Shown piece by piece: positions 54,622 through 64,000 of a stretch of 64,000 nucleotides of DNA. Below the pieces are notes generated by a model, which worked only from the letters and a program-made list of their open reading frames with translations, searched no databases and was not told where the DNA came from. Numbering within the stretch: position 1 is the stretch's first letter; each line of letters begins with the position of its first letter. Made by a program: the position numbers and the translations under genes. Where the stretch lies: NCBI RefSeq assembly GCF_014645195.1, contig NZ_BMLK01000013.1, forward strand, positions 62,001-126,000. Reading direction: 5' to 3'. Source of the stretch: Novosphingobium indicum. Lineage in GTDB: Bacteria; Pseudomonadota; Alphaproteobacteria; Sphingomonadales; Sphingomonadaceae.

Positions 54622-55641
54622 CTACTCCGTCGGCCCCTCATAGGCCTCGACGATCCGCCCCACGATCGGGTGGCGCACCACGTCGGCGGCGGTGAAGCGC
54701 GTCACCGCGATGCCTTCCACGCCCTCCAGACGGCCTACTGCATCGGCAAGCCCGGAATGGCGATCGCCGCCGGGGATGTCGACCTGCCGCGGGTCGCCGC
54801 AGATCACCATGCGGGAGTTCTGGCCGAAGCGGGTGAGGAACATCTTCATCTGCTCGCGCGTGGTGTTCTGCGCCTCGTCGAGGATGACGAAGGCATCGGC
54901 GAGCGTGCGGCCGCGCATGAAGGCGATGGGCGCGATCTCGATCTCGCCGCTCGCGATGCGGCGTTCCACCTGTTCGGGCGGCATGCAGTCGTAGAGCGCG
55001 TCGTAGAGCGGGCGCAGGTAAGGGTCGACCTTGTCCTTCATGTCGCCGGGCAGGAAGCCCAGCTTCTCGCCCGCTTCCACCGCCGGGCGCGAGAGGATCA
55101 GGCGCTGCACGGAGCCGGTCATCAGCTGGCTTACCGCCTGCGCCACCGCGAGGTAGGTCTTGCCGGTGCCCGCCGGGCCGAGCGCGAAGATCACGTCGGA
55201 CCTGGCCAGTGCGCGCATATAGTCGATCTGCGTGGCCGAGCGCGGCACGATCGTTTTCTTGCGCGTGCGGATCATGATCGGCGGCGCGCCTTCGTCGCCG
55301 GAGATGATGCCTTCTAGGGTGGGTTCGGATGACATGGCGATCAGCGATTCGATAGCGCCCGAGTCGAGATCCTGTCCCTGTTCGAGCCGGTGGTGCATGC
55401 CCTTGAGCGTGTCTCGCGCGCGGGCGACGGCGTCTTCGGGGCCTTCGATCTGGATGCGGTTGCCGCGGGCGGCGATGTAGACGCCCAGCCGGTTTTCCAC
55501 TTGTACGAGATTGGCGTCGAACTGGCCGAACAAGGCCCCCAGCAACGTCGGTTCGTCGAACTCGATTTCGACACGCGCCCGGCGATGGGTCTCGGGGCGG
55601 AACTGCGCCGGATCAACGGCACGAGTTGCTTTACGGGCCAT
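54622..55641 (-). CDS. phoH: PhoH family ATPase
   Basis: 339 residues. An N-terminal KH-like region (about 25-90, VENRLGVYIAARGNRIQIEG split across its start and end) precedes the PhoH ATPase core: Walker A FALGPAGTGKTYLA (Lys161) and Walker B FVILDEAQNTT. It is thought to act in RNA processing together with YbeY. Second gene of the minus-strand set miaB-phoH-ybeY-corC. Confidence 0.94.
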   Translation of the reverse strand: MARKATRAVDPAQFRPETHRRARVEIEFDEPTLLGALFGQFDANLVQVENRLGVYIAARGNRIQIEGPEDAVARARDTLKGMHHRLEQGQDLDSGAIESLIAMSSEPTLEGIISGDEGAPPIMIRTRKKTIVPRSATQIDYMRALARSDVIFALGPAGTGKTYLAVAQAVSQLMTGSVQRLILSRPAVEAGEKLGFLPGDMKDKVDPYLRPLYDALYDCMPPEQVERRIASGEIEIAPIAFMRGRTLADAFVILDEAQNTTREQMKMFLTRFGQNSRMVICGDPRQVDIPGGDRHSGLADAVGRLEGVEGIAVTRFTAADVVRHPIVGRIVEAYEGPTE

Positions 55642-55799
55642 GCGCTCCTTTCAAATCGAAGCAGTTGTTCTTGATTCGAAAGATAGGACGCGAATTGGCC
55701 TGCGCAAGCCATGTTGCAGCGCGGCGCAGTGGATAACTGTTCTTTTTCCCGGCGCCATTTTCCTTGCCGTTCGGGCGGCAGCGGGCGTAGCCTGTGGCC

Positions 55800-56372
55800 A
55801 TGAAGACAAGGCTTTCCATTGCGCTGCCCTTGGCCATGGGCCTCCTGCTGGCCGGGGCGTTGGCCGGCTGCAAGAAGGACGAACCCGAAACAGAGCCTTC
55901 CGGCGAACCGTCCGGCCTGTCCTCCGCCCAGTCCGACGAGGCTGTCTTGCAGCAGAGCGTATCGGGCTGGATCACGGCAAACTACGCAGACATGGGCAAG
56001 CTGCTCTACGCCAGCGCCGAGAGCGACCTCGACGGCGACGGCACGCCCGAGGTGCTGGCCTATGTCGGCGGTCCGATGATGTGCGGGACGGGAGGCTGCA
56101 ATCTCGTGGTGCTCAAGCGCGAGGGCGGGGACCTGCGCAAGATCAGCGAACTCAGCGTGGTGCAGTTGCCGGTGGGCGTGCTCGACAGCAAGAGCAACGG
56201 CTGGCGCGATCTTGCCGTGACCATTGCCGGCGGCGGCGTGGCGGAGCACACGGTGCGCCTGCAGTTCGACGGCAAGGGCTATCCCCGCAACCCGACGGTC
56301 GCTCCGGCGCAGGAGACCGACACGATCGGGACCGTGCTGATCCCGGCCGAGCCGCTCAAGCCCGTCGAATAG
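55800..56372 (+). CDS. Hypothetical lipoprotein
   Basis: 190 residues from ATG 55800. The signal peptide ends in the lipobox GALAGC (about residue 22). The mature protein has an acidic linker and a domain with a DLDGDGTPEVLAYVGG segment, which resembles an EF-hand-like or FG-GAP-type Ca2+ loop, and a Cys in MMCGTGGC. It is on the opposite strand to its phoH and miaB neighbours. Function unknown, probably periplasmic. Confidence 0.75.
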   Translation: MKTRLSIALPLAMGLLLAGALAGCKKDEPETEPSGEPSGLSSAQSDEAVLQQSVSGWITANYADMGKLLYASAESDLDGDGTPEVLAYVGGPMMCGTGGCNLVVLKREGGDLRKISELSVVQLPVGVLDSKSNGWRDLAVTIAGGGVAEHTVRLQFDGKGYPRNPTVAPAQETDTIGTVLIPAEPLKPVE

Positions 56373-56378
56373 CCGCGA

Positions 56379-57725
56379 TCAGGCCGCAGCGGTTTCCAGC
56401 AGCCGTGCGGAAATCGAATTGGGGCCTGCCTCGGCCAGTTCGACGCGCACGAGATCGCCGATCTGCGCTTCGCCGGTGAAGTGCACCGACTGCAACCAGG
56501 GCGACTTGCCGAGCCATTGGCCCGGATGTTTGCCCTTGCGTTCGACGAGAACCTCGCAGGTCTTGCCGACAGATGCCTTGTTGAATGCCAGCTGGTCGCG
56601 GTTGAGCGCGGCCTGGAGTCGCTGCAGGCGCTCGTCCATCACTGCGGCGGCAATCTGGTCGTCCATCGTCGCGGCGGGCGTGCCGGGGCGCGGCGAGTAC
56701 TTGAAGCTGAAGCACTGGGCATAGCCCACCGCCTCGACCAGCCCCAGCGTATCCTCGAATTCGGCATCGGTTTCGCCGGGGAAGCCGACGATGAAATCGC
56801 CCGAAAGCGCGATGTCGGGCCGCACGGCGCGAACCTGTTCGAGGATGCGCAGATAGCTTTCGACCGTGTGACTGCGGTTCATCGCCTTGAGCACGCGGTC
56901 ATTGCCTGCCTGAACGGGCAAGTGGAGGAAGGGCATCAGCTTGGCAATCTCGCCATGCGCCGCGATCAGCCCCTCGGTCATGTCGTTGGGATGGCTGGTG
57001 GTGTAGCGTATGCGGGCCAGGTCGGGGATTTCCGCCAGTTCGCGGATCAGCCCGTCCAGGCCGACCGGCTGGCCCCTGGCATTCTCGCCGGTCCAGGCGT
57101 TGACGTTCTGGCCGAGCAGCGTGATCTCGCGGGCGCCGCCATCGACGAGACGCTTGGCCTCCTCGACCAGATCGGCGTGCGGGCGCGAGACTTCGGCGCC
57201 GCGGGTATAGGGCACCACGCAATAAGTGCAGAACTTGTCGCAGCCTTCCTGCACGGTGAGGAAGGCGGTCGGGCCCGAGCGGCGGCGCTTGGGCAGCGCG
57301 TCGAACTTGGTTTCGGCGGGCATGTCGGTGTCGGTCACGCGCTTGCCGGAAGTGGCTTCGCGCAGCATGTCGGGCAGGCGGTGGTAGGCCTGCGGGCCGA
57401 CCACCATGGTCACCGCCGGCGCGCGCGCCATGATCTCCTCGCCCTCGGCCTGCGCGACGCAGCCGGCGACGGCGATCAGCGGGCTGGAGCCGTCTTCGCC
57501 ATCCCAGTCCTTCACGATCCGGCCGATGTCGGAATAGACCTTCTCGGCGGCCTTCTCGCGGATGTGGCAGGTGTTGAGCACGACAAGGTCGGCCTGCTCG
57601 CCTTCGGGGGCAGGGGTGATGCCCTGTTCGGCCAGCAGTTCGGCCATGCGATCGCCGTCATAGACGTTCATCTGGCAGCCGAAGCTCTTGACCCGGTAGG
57701 TCTTGGGATTCTGGGTAGGACGCAT
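56379..57725 (-). CDS. miaB: tRNA (N6-isopentenyl adenosine-37-C2) methylthiotransferase MiaB
   Basis: 448 residues from ATG 57725 (the frame is open to 57821). The UPF0004 domain cluster ligands are Cys17 (SFGCQMN), Cys53 (NTCHIR) and Cys89 (AGCVAQ). The radical SAM triad is Cys162-x3-Cys166-x2-Cys169, and the C-terminal TRAM domain ends near [11 protein letters not shown]. It adds the 2-methylthio group to i6A37 of tRNAs. First gene of the minus-strand miaB-phoH-ybeY-corC set. Confidence 0.96.
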   Translation of the reverse strand: MRPTQNPKTYRVKSFGCQMNVYDGDRMAELLAEQGITPAPEGEQADLVVLNTCHIREKAAEKVYSDIGRIVKDWDGEDGSSPLIAVAGCVAQAEGEEIMARAPAVTMVVGPQAYHRLPDMLREATSGKRVTDTDMPAETKFDALPKRRRSGPTAFLTVQEGCDKFCTYCVVPYTRGAEVSRPHADLVEEAKRLVDGGAREITLLGQNVNAWTGENARGQPVGLDGLIRELAEIPDLARIRYTTSHPNDMTEGLIAAHGEIAKLMPFLHLPVQAGNDRVLKAMNRSHTVESYLRILEQVRAVRPDIALSGDFIVGFPGETDAEFEDTLGLVEAVGYAQCFSFKYSPRPGTPAATMDDQIAAAVMDERLQRLQAALNRDQLAFNKASVGKTCEVLVERKGKHPGQWLGKSPWLQSVHFTGEAQIGDLVRVELAEAGPNSISARLLETAAA

Positions 57726-57899
57726 CGCGCGCCCGTACACGCGTTTGCGGGGCTTTTGAAGAGGTGGACGCGGGAGCAGGCCGCGCACCAGGGCGCCGCG
57801 CGGGGAAATCCCCGGGCACACGCGGAATTTCCCGGATGCAACCGGATGGGCCGGCTGTGCGTTACTCTAGTTCACAATATGTGATGGAGGAGGCGACAC

Positions 57900-58157
57900 A
57901 TGGCCAGCCAATGCATTGCTTTTCGCGATTCCAAGGGCGGACTGCACGCGAGTCTCGAAAAAGCCACACTGGAAGATCTTGCCGGCGTACTCGGACGTGT
58001 CGGAGAAGAGGGAGGCATGACCGCAGGGGTCGCCAAGCTGATTCTCGAAAAACGCATCGAGATCGAGCGGATCTTTGCCGAACACGACAATCCCACTGCT
58101 CCGGCAGCGGGCGTCAAGCCGGCGAGCGCTATCGTGGAGCGTCTGCACGCCATTTGA
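57900..58157 (+). CDS. Small hypothetical protein
   Basis: 85 residues: an N-terminal strand MASQCIAFRDSKGG, helical segments (EKATLEDLAGVLGRVGEEGGM and onward, partly quoted), and a C-terminal amphipathic helix ASAIVERLHAI. No family recognised. A GGAGGAGGCG ribosome site precedes ATG 57900. It lies between miaB and the FKBP gene, pointing to the FKBP stop. Confidence 0.7.
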   Translation: MASQCIAFRDSKGGLHASLEKATLEDLAGVLGRVGEEGGMTAGVAKLILEKRIEIERIFAEHDNPTAPAAGVKPASAIVERLHAI

Positions 58158-58226
58158 GGCGTGCCGCATCCGCGACATTCTGGCCGCCGGCGGCCTTCGC
58201 GAGGGAAGACCGCCGACGCCGGATGC

Positions 58227-58667
58227 TTATGCAGCGGCGGGTTTGATCTCGACCAGCGTCACGCCGAAGTGCAGGTCTTCGCCCGCGAGCGGATGATTGC
58301 CATCCGCAGTAACCGATTCCTCGCCGACCTCGGTGATGACCAGATCGACCGTAGATCCGTCCTGCTGACGCGCGGAAAGGCCCATGCCGGGCTGCGGCTC
58401 GGATTCCTGCGGCAGGTTGGCGCGCGGAATCTGGATGACCATTTCCTCGCGGCGCGGACCGAAGGCATCGGCGGAAGCCACGGTTACCGTCTGTTCGGCG
58501 CCCACTTCCATGCCATCGAGAGCGGCTTCGATCTGCGGGAAGATCTGCGCGCCGCCTAGCGTCACCGTCTGTGGGCCGTCCTGCTCGGTATTGCCGACAA
58601 CGCGGCCGTCGTTCGTGCGCACGACGAAGTCGATCAGCACGGTGTCACCGGTCTTTGCGGTCTGCAT
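58227..58667 (-). CDS. FKBP-type peptidyl-prolyl isomerase (SlyD-like)
   Basis: 146 residues from ATG 58667, with AAAGGA before it. The split FKBP fold is clear: VLIDFVVRTNDGRVV, then PQIEAALDGMEVG, the inserted flap domain (about 60-110) and ADGNHPLAGEDLHFGVTLVEI. This is the short SlyD/FkpB architecture without a His-rich metal tail. A frame extension to 58736 is unlikely. Folding helper in the cytosol. Confidence 0.9.
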   Translation of the reverse strand: MQTAKTGDTVLIDFVVRTNDGRVVGNTEQDGPQTVTLGGAQIFPQIEAALDGMEVGAEQTVTVASADAFGPRREEMVIQIPRANLPQESEPQPGMGLSARQQDGSTVDLVITEVGEESVTADGNHPLAGEDLHFGVTLVEIKPAAA

Positions 58668-58916
58668 AAACAATCCTTTGGGTATTTTTCGTTCCGACGT
58701 GCAAACACGCCGCTCGTTCGGCGCCGCACCCGGCACCGGCGTCTCCTGTTCCGTTCAACTTAGGTCCCGAGCGACAAATTGCAACGGAGGGCGAAGGGCC
58801 GGATGGTTCAGGCCCCGGCCCAGAGGTGTCTCTTATTCAGTTCGTCTGTGCGCCGCGATGCGTATTTCTGCGATCCGTTCGTCATCATCATCTCTCGACC
58901 TACGGGCTTTCGCCGC

Positions 58917-59417
58917 TCATTTGTGACAGGTCCGCTTGACGGATATACACGCGTTCCCGCAAGGCTTGCCCTTCTTGCATTTCTTTCCGAACCACACGTG
59001 ACCTCCGGAGAACATAGAACTGCTTGATGTGGTTGCTTTATTAACAGGTGGTCGCCGAGAAGCCCGCGCTGCCTTGGAAACATACTTTGCCGAGATCCAG
59101 ACGTGCTCAGCGTTCTTGACAACCTGCAGCCATTCACCTGATCGCTTCAGAATTTCCACGCTGTCGCCATTGGCGAAACTTCCCACGACACGTCCATCCA
59201 TCGATGGCATGCTGCGCGCACGTAGATTTGATGCCGTTACATAAACGCTATCATGGTCATCGTACTTCAGAGCGGCTCCTTGCGGTTCCAATAGCTCCAT
59301 TTCATCACTTGCCGTAGCGTCAGGGTTTGGAACGCCCCCGCTGCATTGAACCGTAATAAAAGCAGCGAAGACAATAAATATGATGCGGAGGAATAATGAT
59401 ATATTCGCTCCGTTCAT
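58917..59417 (-). CDS. SH3-domain lipoprotein with Cys-rich tail
   Basis: 166 residues. The signal peptide ends in TVQC (probable lipid anchor near residue 25), then a short acidic linker and a bacterial SH3 domain (about 52-112, YVTASNLRARSMPSMDGRVV, ANGDSVEILKRSGEWLQV). A Ser/Lys spacer leads to a tail with four cysteines, KKCKKGKPCGNACIS and RTCHK. SH3 domains of this type bind peptidoglycan or act near the cell wall. AT-richer than its neighbours, which suggests acquisition by transfer. Confidence 0.78.
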   Translation of the reverse strand: MNGANISLFLRIIFIVFAAFITVQCSGGVPNPDATASDEMELLEPQGAALKYDDHDSVYVTASNLRARSMPSMDGRVVGSFANGDSVEILKRSGEWLQVVKNAEHVWISAKYVSKAARASRRPPVNKATTSSSSMFSGGHVWFGKKCKKGKPCGNACISVKRTCHK

Positions 59418-59767
59418 TGGTTTTGCCGATCTAAAAATTTCATGATTAACCCCATAAAAAATGGTTGGTTGAGTGACATAATTTGATCTTGTTCTGCACT
59501 ATTTCCGATAGTGTAGTCCATGTAAGAAATGATTTCCTACATATCATCGGATGAATTATTGTTCAGCATGCCTGAGAGTTGCACAATCCGTGTTTTCCAC
59601 TCCACAAGGTTACACTTTCGTCACAAGGTGACACCGGAAACGCAAGGTGACACCATTTCCCCTGGACCGTGTCACGCGTGTCAACCGGACCTGTCACCTT
59701 GCACTGATCCGGGCGTTGCACCCGCCCTGTTCCCCTTTTCCTGCACATCGGCTATCCGCGCGCCATT
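59418..59767. repeat. AT-rich intergenic region with 19-bp-period repeats upstream of argS
   Basis: 350 bp without a gene. Its left part (59418-59590) is the most AT-rich stretch of the window. The right part carries three copies of CACAAGGTGACAC or near variants starting at 59603, 59622 and 59641, exactly 19 bp apart, plus an inverted copy (CTGTCACCTTGC, 59691-59702) and a partial GTGTCACGCGTGTC. This looks like a regulator array; its protein is unknown. Confidence 0.75.
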
Positions 59768-61513
59768 ATGAGTGAGAACCAGACGCTTTACGCCGCCTTT
59801 GCAGGCCACCTTTCCGCCGCGCTCGATGCGCTGGAAGTAGCGGGCACGCTGCCGGGCGGCCTGAAGCGAAGCGCGGTCACGGTCGAGCCGCCGCGCGATC
59901 CCAGCCATGGTGATCTGGCGACCAATGCGGCGATGGTGCTGGCCAAGCCCGCCGGCATGAAGCCGCGCGATCTGGCCGAGGCGCTGGTTGCCGAACTGAC
60001 CAGGATCGAGGACGTTACCTCCGCCGAGATCGCCGGACCGGGCTTCATCAACATGCGGCTTGCGCCTTCGGCCTGGCTGGCCGAACTGCGCGCGATTGCC
60101 GCGCTCGGTGCCGACTACGGCCGCTCCGACATGGGCGGCGGCAAGACGGTGAACGTCGAATACGTCTCCGCCAATCCCACCGGGCCGATGCACATGGGCC
60201 ACTGCCGCGGCGCGGTCGTCGGCGATGCGCTGGCGACGCTGCTCGAATATGCCGGGCACAAGGTCACCCGCGAATACTACGTCAACGATGCCGGCGCGCA
60301 GGTGCAGGTGCTCGCCCGCTCGGTTCACCTGCGCTACCGCGAGGCGCTGGGTGAGGACATCGGCGCCATCCCCGAGGGGTTCTATCCCGGCGATTACCTC
60401 GTGCCGGTCGGCAAGGCGCTCGCCGATGAGTTCGGCGACACGTACGCCAAGGCGCCCGAATCGGAATGGCTGGTGCTGTTCCGCGACAAGGCGGTCGCGG
60501 CGATGATGGACATGATCCGCGCCGACCTCGCGCTGCTGGGCATCGAGCACGAGGTGTTCTCGTCCGAAGCCGAACTGCAGGCCTCCGGCAAGCCGGACGA
60601 GGCCGAGGCGTGGCTGCGCTCGAAGGGTCTCGTCTACGACGGTGTGCTCGAAGCGCCCAAGGGCAAGACGCCCGAGGACTGGGAGCCGGTCGAACTGCCG
60701 CTGTTCAAGTCGACCCAGTTCGGCGACGATCAGGATCGCCCGATCAAGAAGAGCGACGGTAGCTGGACCTACTTCGGCGCCGACCTCGCCTATCACTACC
60801 AGAAGGCGCAGGAAGCCGACGCGCTGGTGGACATCTGGGGCGCGGACCACGCCGGTACCGTCAAGCGCATCAAGGCCGCTGTGGCCGCGATGACCGGCGT
60901 TGATGGCGAGCCCACGCCGTTCGAAGTGAAGCTGGTCCAGATGGTCCAGCTCCTCAAGGGCGGTCAGCCGTTCAAGATGTCCAAGCGCGCGGGCAACTTC
61001 GTGACGCTGGCCGACGTCGTCGAGATGGTCGGCAAGGACGTGGTGCGTTTCACCATGCTCACCCGCAAGCCCGACGCGCAGATGGACTTCGACTTCGACA
61101 AGGTGGTCGAGGCGAGCAAGGACAATCCAGTCTTCTACGTCCAGTACTGCCACGCCCGGGTCCATTCGACGCTGCGCAAGGCGGCGGCGGATGGCTTTGG
61201 GCCTTCCGATGCGCACCTCGATCTGCTGGGCGAGGAGGAGCTGGACCTGATCAAACTGGCCGCGCAGTTCCCGCGCGTGATCGAAGCTGCCGCCGCGGCG
61301 CGCGAGCCGCATCGCATGGCCTTCTTCCTCCACGATCTTGCCGCTGCCTTCCACGGCTACTGGAATTTGGGCAATGACCGGGTGGAAAAGCGGTTTATTA
61401 ACCATGACGACGCTAACCTGACGGGCGCGCGGCTTTTTCTGGCCGTGCAAATGGGTCAACTGGTACGCAACGGGCTGGCGCTTCTCGGCGTCGAGGCTGT
61501 GGAGGAAATGTAG
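59768..61513 (+). CDS. argS: Arginyl-tRNA synthetase
   Basis: 581-residue class I synthetase. Its HIGH-type motif is HMGH (142-145, in [13 protein letters not shown]), the KMSK-type motif is FKMSKRAGN, and the N-terminal Arg-tRNA-synthetase domain starts [12 protein letters not shown]. It charges tRNA-Arg. First gene of the run argS, SPOR protein, nagZ, scpA. Upstream is a block of 19-bp-period repeats. Confidence 0.97.
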   Translation: MSENQTLYAAFAGHLSAALDALEVAGTLPGGLKRSAVTVEPPRDPSHGDLATNAAMVLAKPAGMKPRDLAEALVAELTRIEDVTSAEIAGPGFINMRLAPSAWLAELRAIAALGADYGRSDMGGGKTVNVEYVSANPTGPMHMGHCRGAVVGDALATLLEYAGHKVTREYYVNDAGAQVQVLARSVHLRYREALGEDIGAIPEGFYPGDYLVPVGKALADEFGDTYAKAPESEWLVLFRDKAVAAMMDMIRADLALLGIEHEVFSSEAELQASGKPDEAEAWLRSKGLVYDGVLEAPKGKTPEDWEPVELPLFKSTQFGDDQDRPIKKSDGSWTYFGADLAYHYQKAQEADALVDIWGADHAGTVKRIKAAVAAMTGVDGEPTPFEVKLVQMVQLLKGGQPFKMSKRAGNFVTLADVVEMVGKDVVRFTMLTRKPDAQMDFDFDKVVEASKDNPVFYVQYCHARVHSTLRKAAADGFGPSDAHLDLLGEEELDLIKLAAQFPRVIEAAAAAREPHRMAFFLHDLAAAFHGYWNLGNDRVEKRFINHDDANLTGARLFLAVQMGQLVRNGLALLGVEAVEEM

Positions 61514-61516
61514 GTT

Positions 61517-62293
61517 ATGGGGATCGCGGACACGGGCTCGAACACGGGCCGCGACGGGGACCACGAGGAACCCGATTTCGCGGGTCAGGAGCGCCCCGAG
61601 GGCGACACGCAGGACCTTTCCGGCGACTCTGCGGAACAGTTCCAGTCCTCGGAGCAGCTTGAACTCGGGGACGATGACGTCCGCCTCCCATGGCTTGAGG
61701 GCGACGATGACGAGTACGAGGACGAAGGCGGTCCGGGCATCGGGCAGGGCCTGCTGCTCGTACTGCTCGGCCTTGTCGCTATCGGCGTGATCGTCGGCGG
61801 CCTGTTCTGGATGATGGGCGACAAGCCCAAGGACCGCGTCGCCGATGGCGGGGTGATCTCCGCGCCCAAGGAACCCTACAAGACCAGGCCGGAAAATCCC
61901 GGCGGCGAAGTCGTCGAAGGAACCGGCGATACCAGCTTTGCCGTCGCCGAGGGCCAGTCGCGTCCGCCGCAGATCGAGGACAACGGCGAAGGCGCCAAGC
62001 CCGGTTTCGACTCGGTCGGCACGCCCGACCCCGAACCGTCGCAGGCGTCCGAGCCCGAAGGCGTGGGCGTGCAGGTCGGTGCCTATACCTCGCAGGCGTC
62101 CGCAGAGGCTGGCTGGGCCGCGCTCAAGTCGCAGTACCCCGCGCTGGCCGACATGTCGCACCGCGTGCTCCAGGGGCAGGCGGATATTGGCACCGTCTAT
62201 CGCCTGCAGGCGGTTCCGGGCAGCCTCTCGGCCGCTCGCTCGCTGTGCAAGGGCATGAAGTCCGCCGGTCTCGCCTGCCAGGTAAAGGACTGA
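61517..62293 (+). CDS. SPOR-domain cell-division protein
   Basis: 258 residues. A cytoplasmic acidic N-terminal part (about 1-72, many Glu/Asp), one membrane helix (about 75-98, GLLLVLLGLVAIGVIVGGLFW, cited in part), a Pro-rich linker, and a C-terminal SPOR domain (about 180-255, GVGVQVGAYTSQASAEAGWAAL). SPOR domains bind denuded glycan at the septum. Its gene begins 3 bp after the argS stop and precedes nagZ, as in related genomes. Confidence 0.88.
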   Translation: MGIADTGSNTGRDGDHEEPDFAGQERPEGDTQDLSGDSAEQFQSSEQLELGDDDVRLPWLEGDDDEYEDEGGPGIGQGLLLVLLGLVAIGVIVGGLFWMMGDKPKDRVADGGVISAPKEPYKTRPENPGGEVVEGTGDTSFAVAEGQSRPPQIEDNGEGAKPGFDSVGTPDPEPSQASEPEGVGVQVGAYTSQASAEAGWAALKSQYPALADMSHRVLQGQADIGTVYRLQAVPGSLSAARSLCKGMKSAGLACQVKD

Positions 62294-62393
62294 TCCCCAC
62301 CGGCGCGCGGGAGCTTTCCGCCGCCGGCAGTTTTGCACATTCCGCGCGGTGCGTTTTCTTGCAGAACCCGCGCTTTTCTGCGACGAAATCGCG

Positions 62394-63404
62394 ATGGTAC
62401 CCGCGATATTCGGCCTTGCCGGCCTGACCCTGACGGACGATGAGCGCGCTTTCTTCCGTGATGCCGATCCGGCGGGCTACATCCTGTTCGGCCGCAACGT
62501 TGAAAGCCGCGAGCAGCTTCGCGCTCTGACCGACGAACTCAAGGCGATCCACGGGCGCGACCGGCTCTATATCTGCATCGATCAGGAAGGCGGCCGCGTC
62601 GCCCGGATGAAGCCGCCGGTCTGGCCGGCCTATCCGGCGGGCGAAGCGTTCGACCGGCTCTACGACCGCGCCCCGGCTTCCGCGATCGAGGCCGTGCGCG
62701 CCAATGCCGAGGCGCTGGGACTGGACCTGGCCGAAGCGGGGATTACCGCGGACTGTTATCCCTCGCTCGACGTGCGCCAGCCGGGCGCTCACGACGTCAT
62801 CGGCGACCGGGCCTTCGGTGCCGAGCCGATGCGCGTCGCCGCGCTGGGCCGCGCGGCGCTGGCGGGACTGGCGAAGGCCGGTGTGGTCGGTTGCATCAAG
62901 CACATCCCGGGACACGGCCGCGCCATGGCCGACAGCCACAAGGAACTGCCGACCGTCGACGCGAGCGCGGAGGACCTGGAAACCGACCTTGCCCCCTTCC
63001 GCGCCCTGTCCGATGCCCCCGTCGGCATGACCGCACATGTGCGCTATACCGCGTGGGATGCGGATTTGCCGGGCACCCTCTCGCCCTTCGTGGTGAGCGA
63101 GATCATCCGCAAGCGCATCGGTTTCGGCGGCCTGCTGCTGACCGACGATCTGGACATGGAAGCCCTTGATGGCACCGTGCCCGAGCGGGCCGAGCGGGCG
63201 ATTGCCGCCGGTTGCGACATCGCGCTCAACTGCTGGGCGAAGATGGACGACATGGTCGGCATCGCCCAGCGCCTTCCCGCGATGTCGGATGAGACGGCGC
63301 AGCGGCTGGAACGAGCACTGGCTTCGGTCGAAAGTGGTTCGAAGGAACTGCATGCCGATCTCGTCGCCCGGCGCGATGCCTTGCTGGCGCAGACGGTGGC
63401 CTGA
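62394..63404 (+). CDS. nagZ: Beta-N-acetylglucosaminidase NagZ (GH3)
   Basis: 336 residues from ATG 62394 (GTG 62349 is also in frame). The family-3 barrel shows IDQEGGRVARM, KHIPGHGRAMADSHKELP (substrate-assisting His and Asp) and LLTDDLDMEAL with the nucleophile Asp. It trims GlcNAc from cell-wall fragments in peptidoglycan recycling. It overlaps no neighbour; scpA follows 3 bp after its stop. Confidence 0.95.
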   Translation: MVPAIFGLAGLTLTDDERAFFRDADPAGYILFGRNVESREQLRALTDELKAIHGRDRLYICIDQEGGRVARMKPPVWPAYPAGEAFDRLYDRAPASAIEAVRANAEALGLDLAEAGITADCYPSLDVRQPGAHDVIGDRAFGAEPMRVAALGRAALAGLAKAGVVGCIKHIPGHGRAMADSHKELPTVDASAEDLETDLAPFRALSDAPVGMTAHVRYTAWDADLPGTLSPFVVSEIIRKRIGFGGLLLTDDLDMEALDGTVPERAERAIAAGCDIALNCWAKMDDMVGIAQRLPAMSDETAQRLERALASVESGSKELHADLVARRDALLAQTVA

Positions 63405-63407
63405 GCG

Positions 63408-64000
63408 ATGGACCACGGCGATCTTCCCGAAGGCGCCGCTAATCCGCTCGATGCGGCCGAAGGCGACTGGGACGGCCCCGCGGCTGCCGAGGAACGCCAG
63501 GAAGCGCTCTATCTCGAGATCGACGGCTGGGAAGGACCGCTCGACCTGCTGCTCGATCTGGCGCGGCGGCAGAAAGTGGACTTGCGCACGATCTCGATCC
63601 TCGAACTGGTCGACCAGTACCTGACCTATATCGAGGAGGCCGAGGCGCTGCGGCTGGAACTGGCGGCGGACTACCTCGTGATGGCCGCCTGGCTCGCCTA
63701 TCTCAAATCGGCGCTGCTGCTGCCCAAGGACGAGCAGGAAGATCCCAGTCCCGAAGAGCTGGCGCTGCGTCTGCAACTGCGCCTTCAGCGGTTGGGCGCC
63801 ATGCGCGAGGCGGCGGCGCGGCTGATGGGCCGCGACCGGCTGGGCCGCGATGTCTTCCTGCGCGGCGCGCCGGAAGGGCTGCGCGTCGATCGCAAGAACC
63901 GCTGGCAATGTGAATGGTTCGATCTCATCCGCGCCTATGGCGATGTGAAGATCCGCAACGAGCCGGTCGTCCACATGGTGCGCGAGCGCATGGTGATGAC
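63408..64000 (+). CDS. scpA: Segregation and condensation protein A (3' end outside window)
   Basis: The first 197 codons of ScpA, the kleisin of the SMC complex. The N-terminal SMC-head-binding region YLEIDGWEGPLDLLLDLARRQ and the helix-turn-helix around residues 85-110 are present. It begins 3 bp after nagZ and should be followed by scpB. The smc gene is about 22 kb upstream (38004-41441). Confidence 0.94.
   Translation, partial: MDHGDLPEGAANPLDAAEGDWDGPAAAEERQEALYLEIDGWEGPLDLLLDLARRQKVDLRTISILELVDQYLTYIEEAEALRLELAADYLVMAAWLAYLKSALLLPKDEQEDPSPEELALRLQLRLQRLGAMREAAARLMGRDRLGRDVFLRGAPEGLRVDRKNRWQCEWFDLIRAYGDVKIRNEPVVHMVRERMVM

Overview
The window is a gene-dense, GC-rich chromosomal segment of an alphaproteobacterium. 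Sphingomonadales (Novosphingobium, Sphingobium or a close relative) is the best guess, inferred from gene order and protein sequence: a coxB-coxA-ctaB-ctaG-coxC-DUF983-surf1-thrC run, rplU-rpmA, a miaB-phoH-ybeY-corC set, and argS-SPOR-nagZ-scpA. About 73 protein genes are called. I saw no rRNA, tRNA or CRISPR array. Both ends of the window cut genes (coxB on the left, scpA on the right).

Layout. 1-5.9 kb: aa3-type cytochrome c oxidase and its assembly factors, including a 42-codon membrane peptide between ctaB and ctaG. 6-10.8 kb: thrC, an rRNA-methyltransferase-like gene, a folB-like gene, a small Rossmann-type protein and moaA-moaD-moaE, tightly packed or overlapping. 10.8-13.5 kb: a small membrane protein, a strong terminator, then a complete IS1595-family element inserted in the terminator's T-rich tail. 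The element is 2101 bp, has 24-bp inverted ends and an 8-bp target duplication, and carries a DUF3800 gene as passenger. 13.5-16.4 kb: a lipoprotein, L21 and L27 genes and two tandem GNAT acetyltransferases. 16.4-24.2 kb: ygfZ, a LysR/pirin/nitroreductase group, a dihydroorotase-like gene, a RarD-type transporter and small envelope proteins. 24.3-36.4 kb: astD-like dehydrogenase, selO, hydrolase, glycosyltransferase, a YfgM-like/BamB pair, an isoprenylcysteine-methyltransferase-like membrane protein, gshA/rsmE and ubiA. 36.4-41.5 kb: a VOC protein divergent from soxR with a SoxR box between them, a BrnT/BrnA toxin-antitoxin pair, and smc. 41.5-52.3 kb: two DsbA-like proteins, a DciA-like protein, mutY, a serine hydrolase, nudC, an enoyl-CoA hydratase, DUF1489, mgtE, a cyclophilin, a DUF2059 protein and a LysR regulator. 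52.3-58.7 kb: corC, ybeY, phoH and miaB on the minus strand, interrupted by a plus-strand GIY-YIG gene bracketed by inverted REP-like repeats; then an FKBP isomerase. 58.9-64 kb: an AT-rich patch with an SH3 lipoprotein and 19-bp-period repeats, then argS, a SPOR protein, nagZ and scpA.

Most of the window is housekeeping: respiration, cofactor synthesis, translation, thiol chemistry, chromosome condensation and envelope assembly. The accessory parts are the IS1595/DUF3800 element, the GIY-YIG gene with its repeat arms, the BrnTA pair, the SH3 lipoprotein with the repeat array upstream of argS, and two related dispersed palindromes (2297-2337 and 48234-48318). The GIY-YIG/repeat unit and the IS with its DUF3800 passenger are the best candidates for little-described biology.
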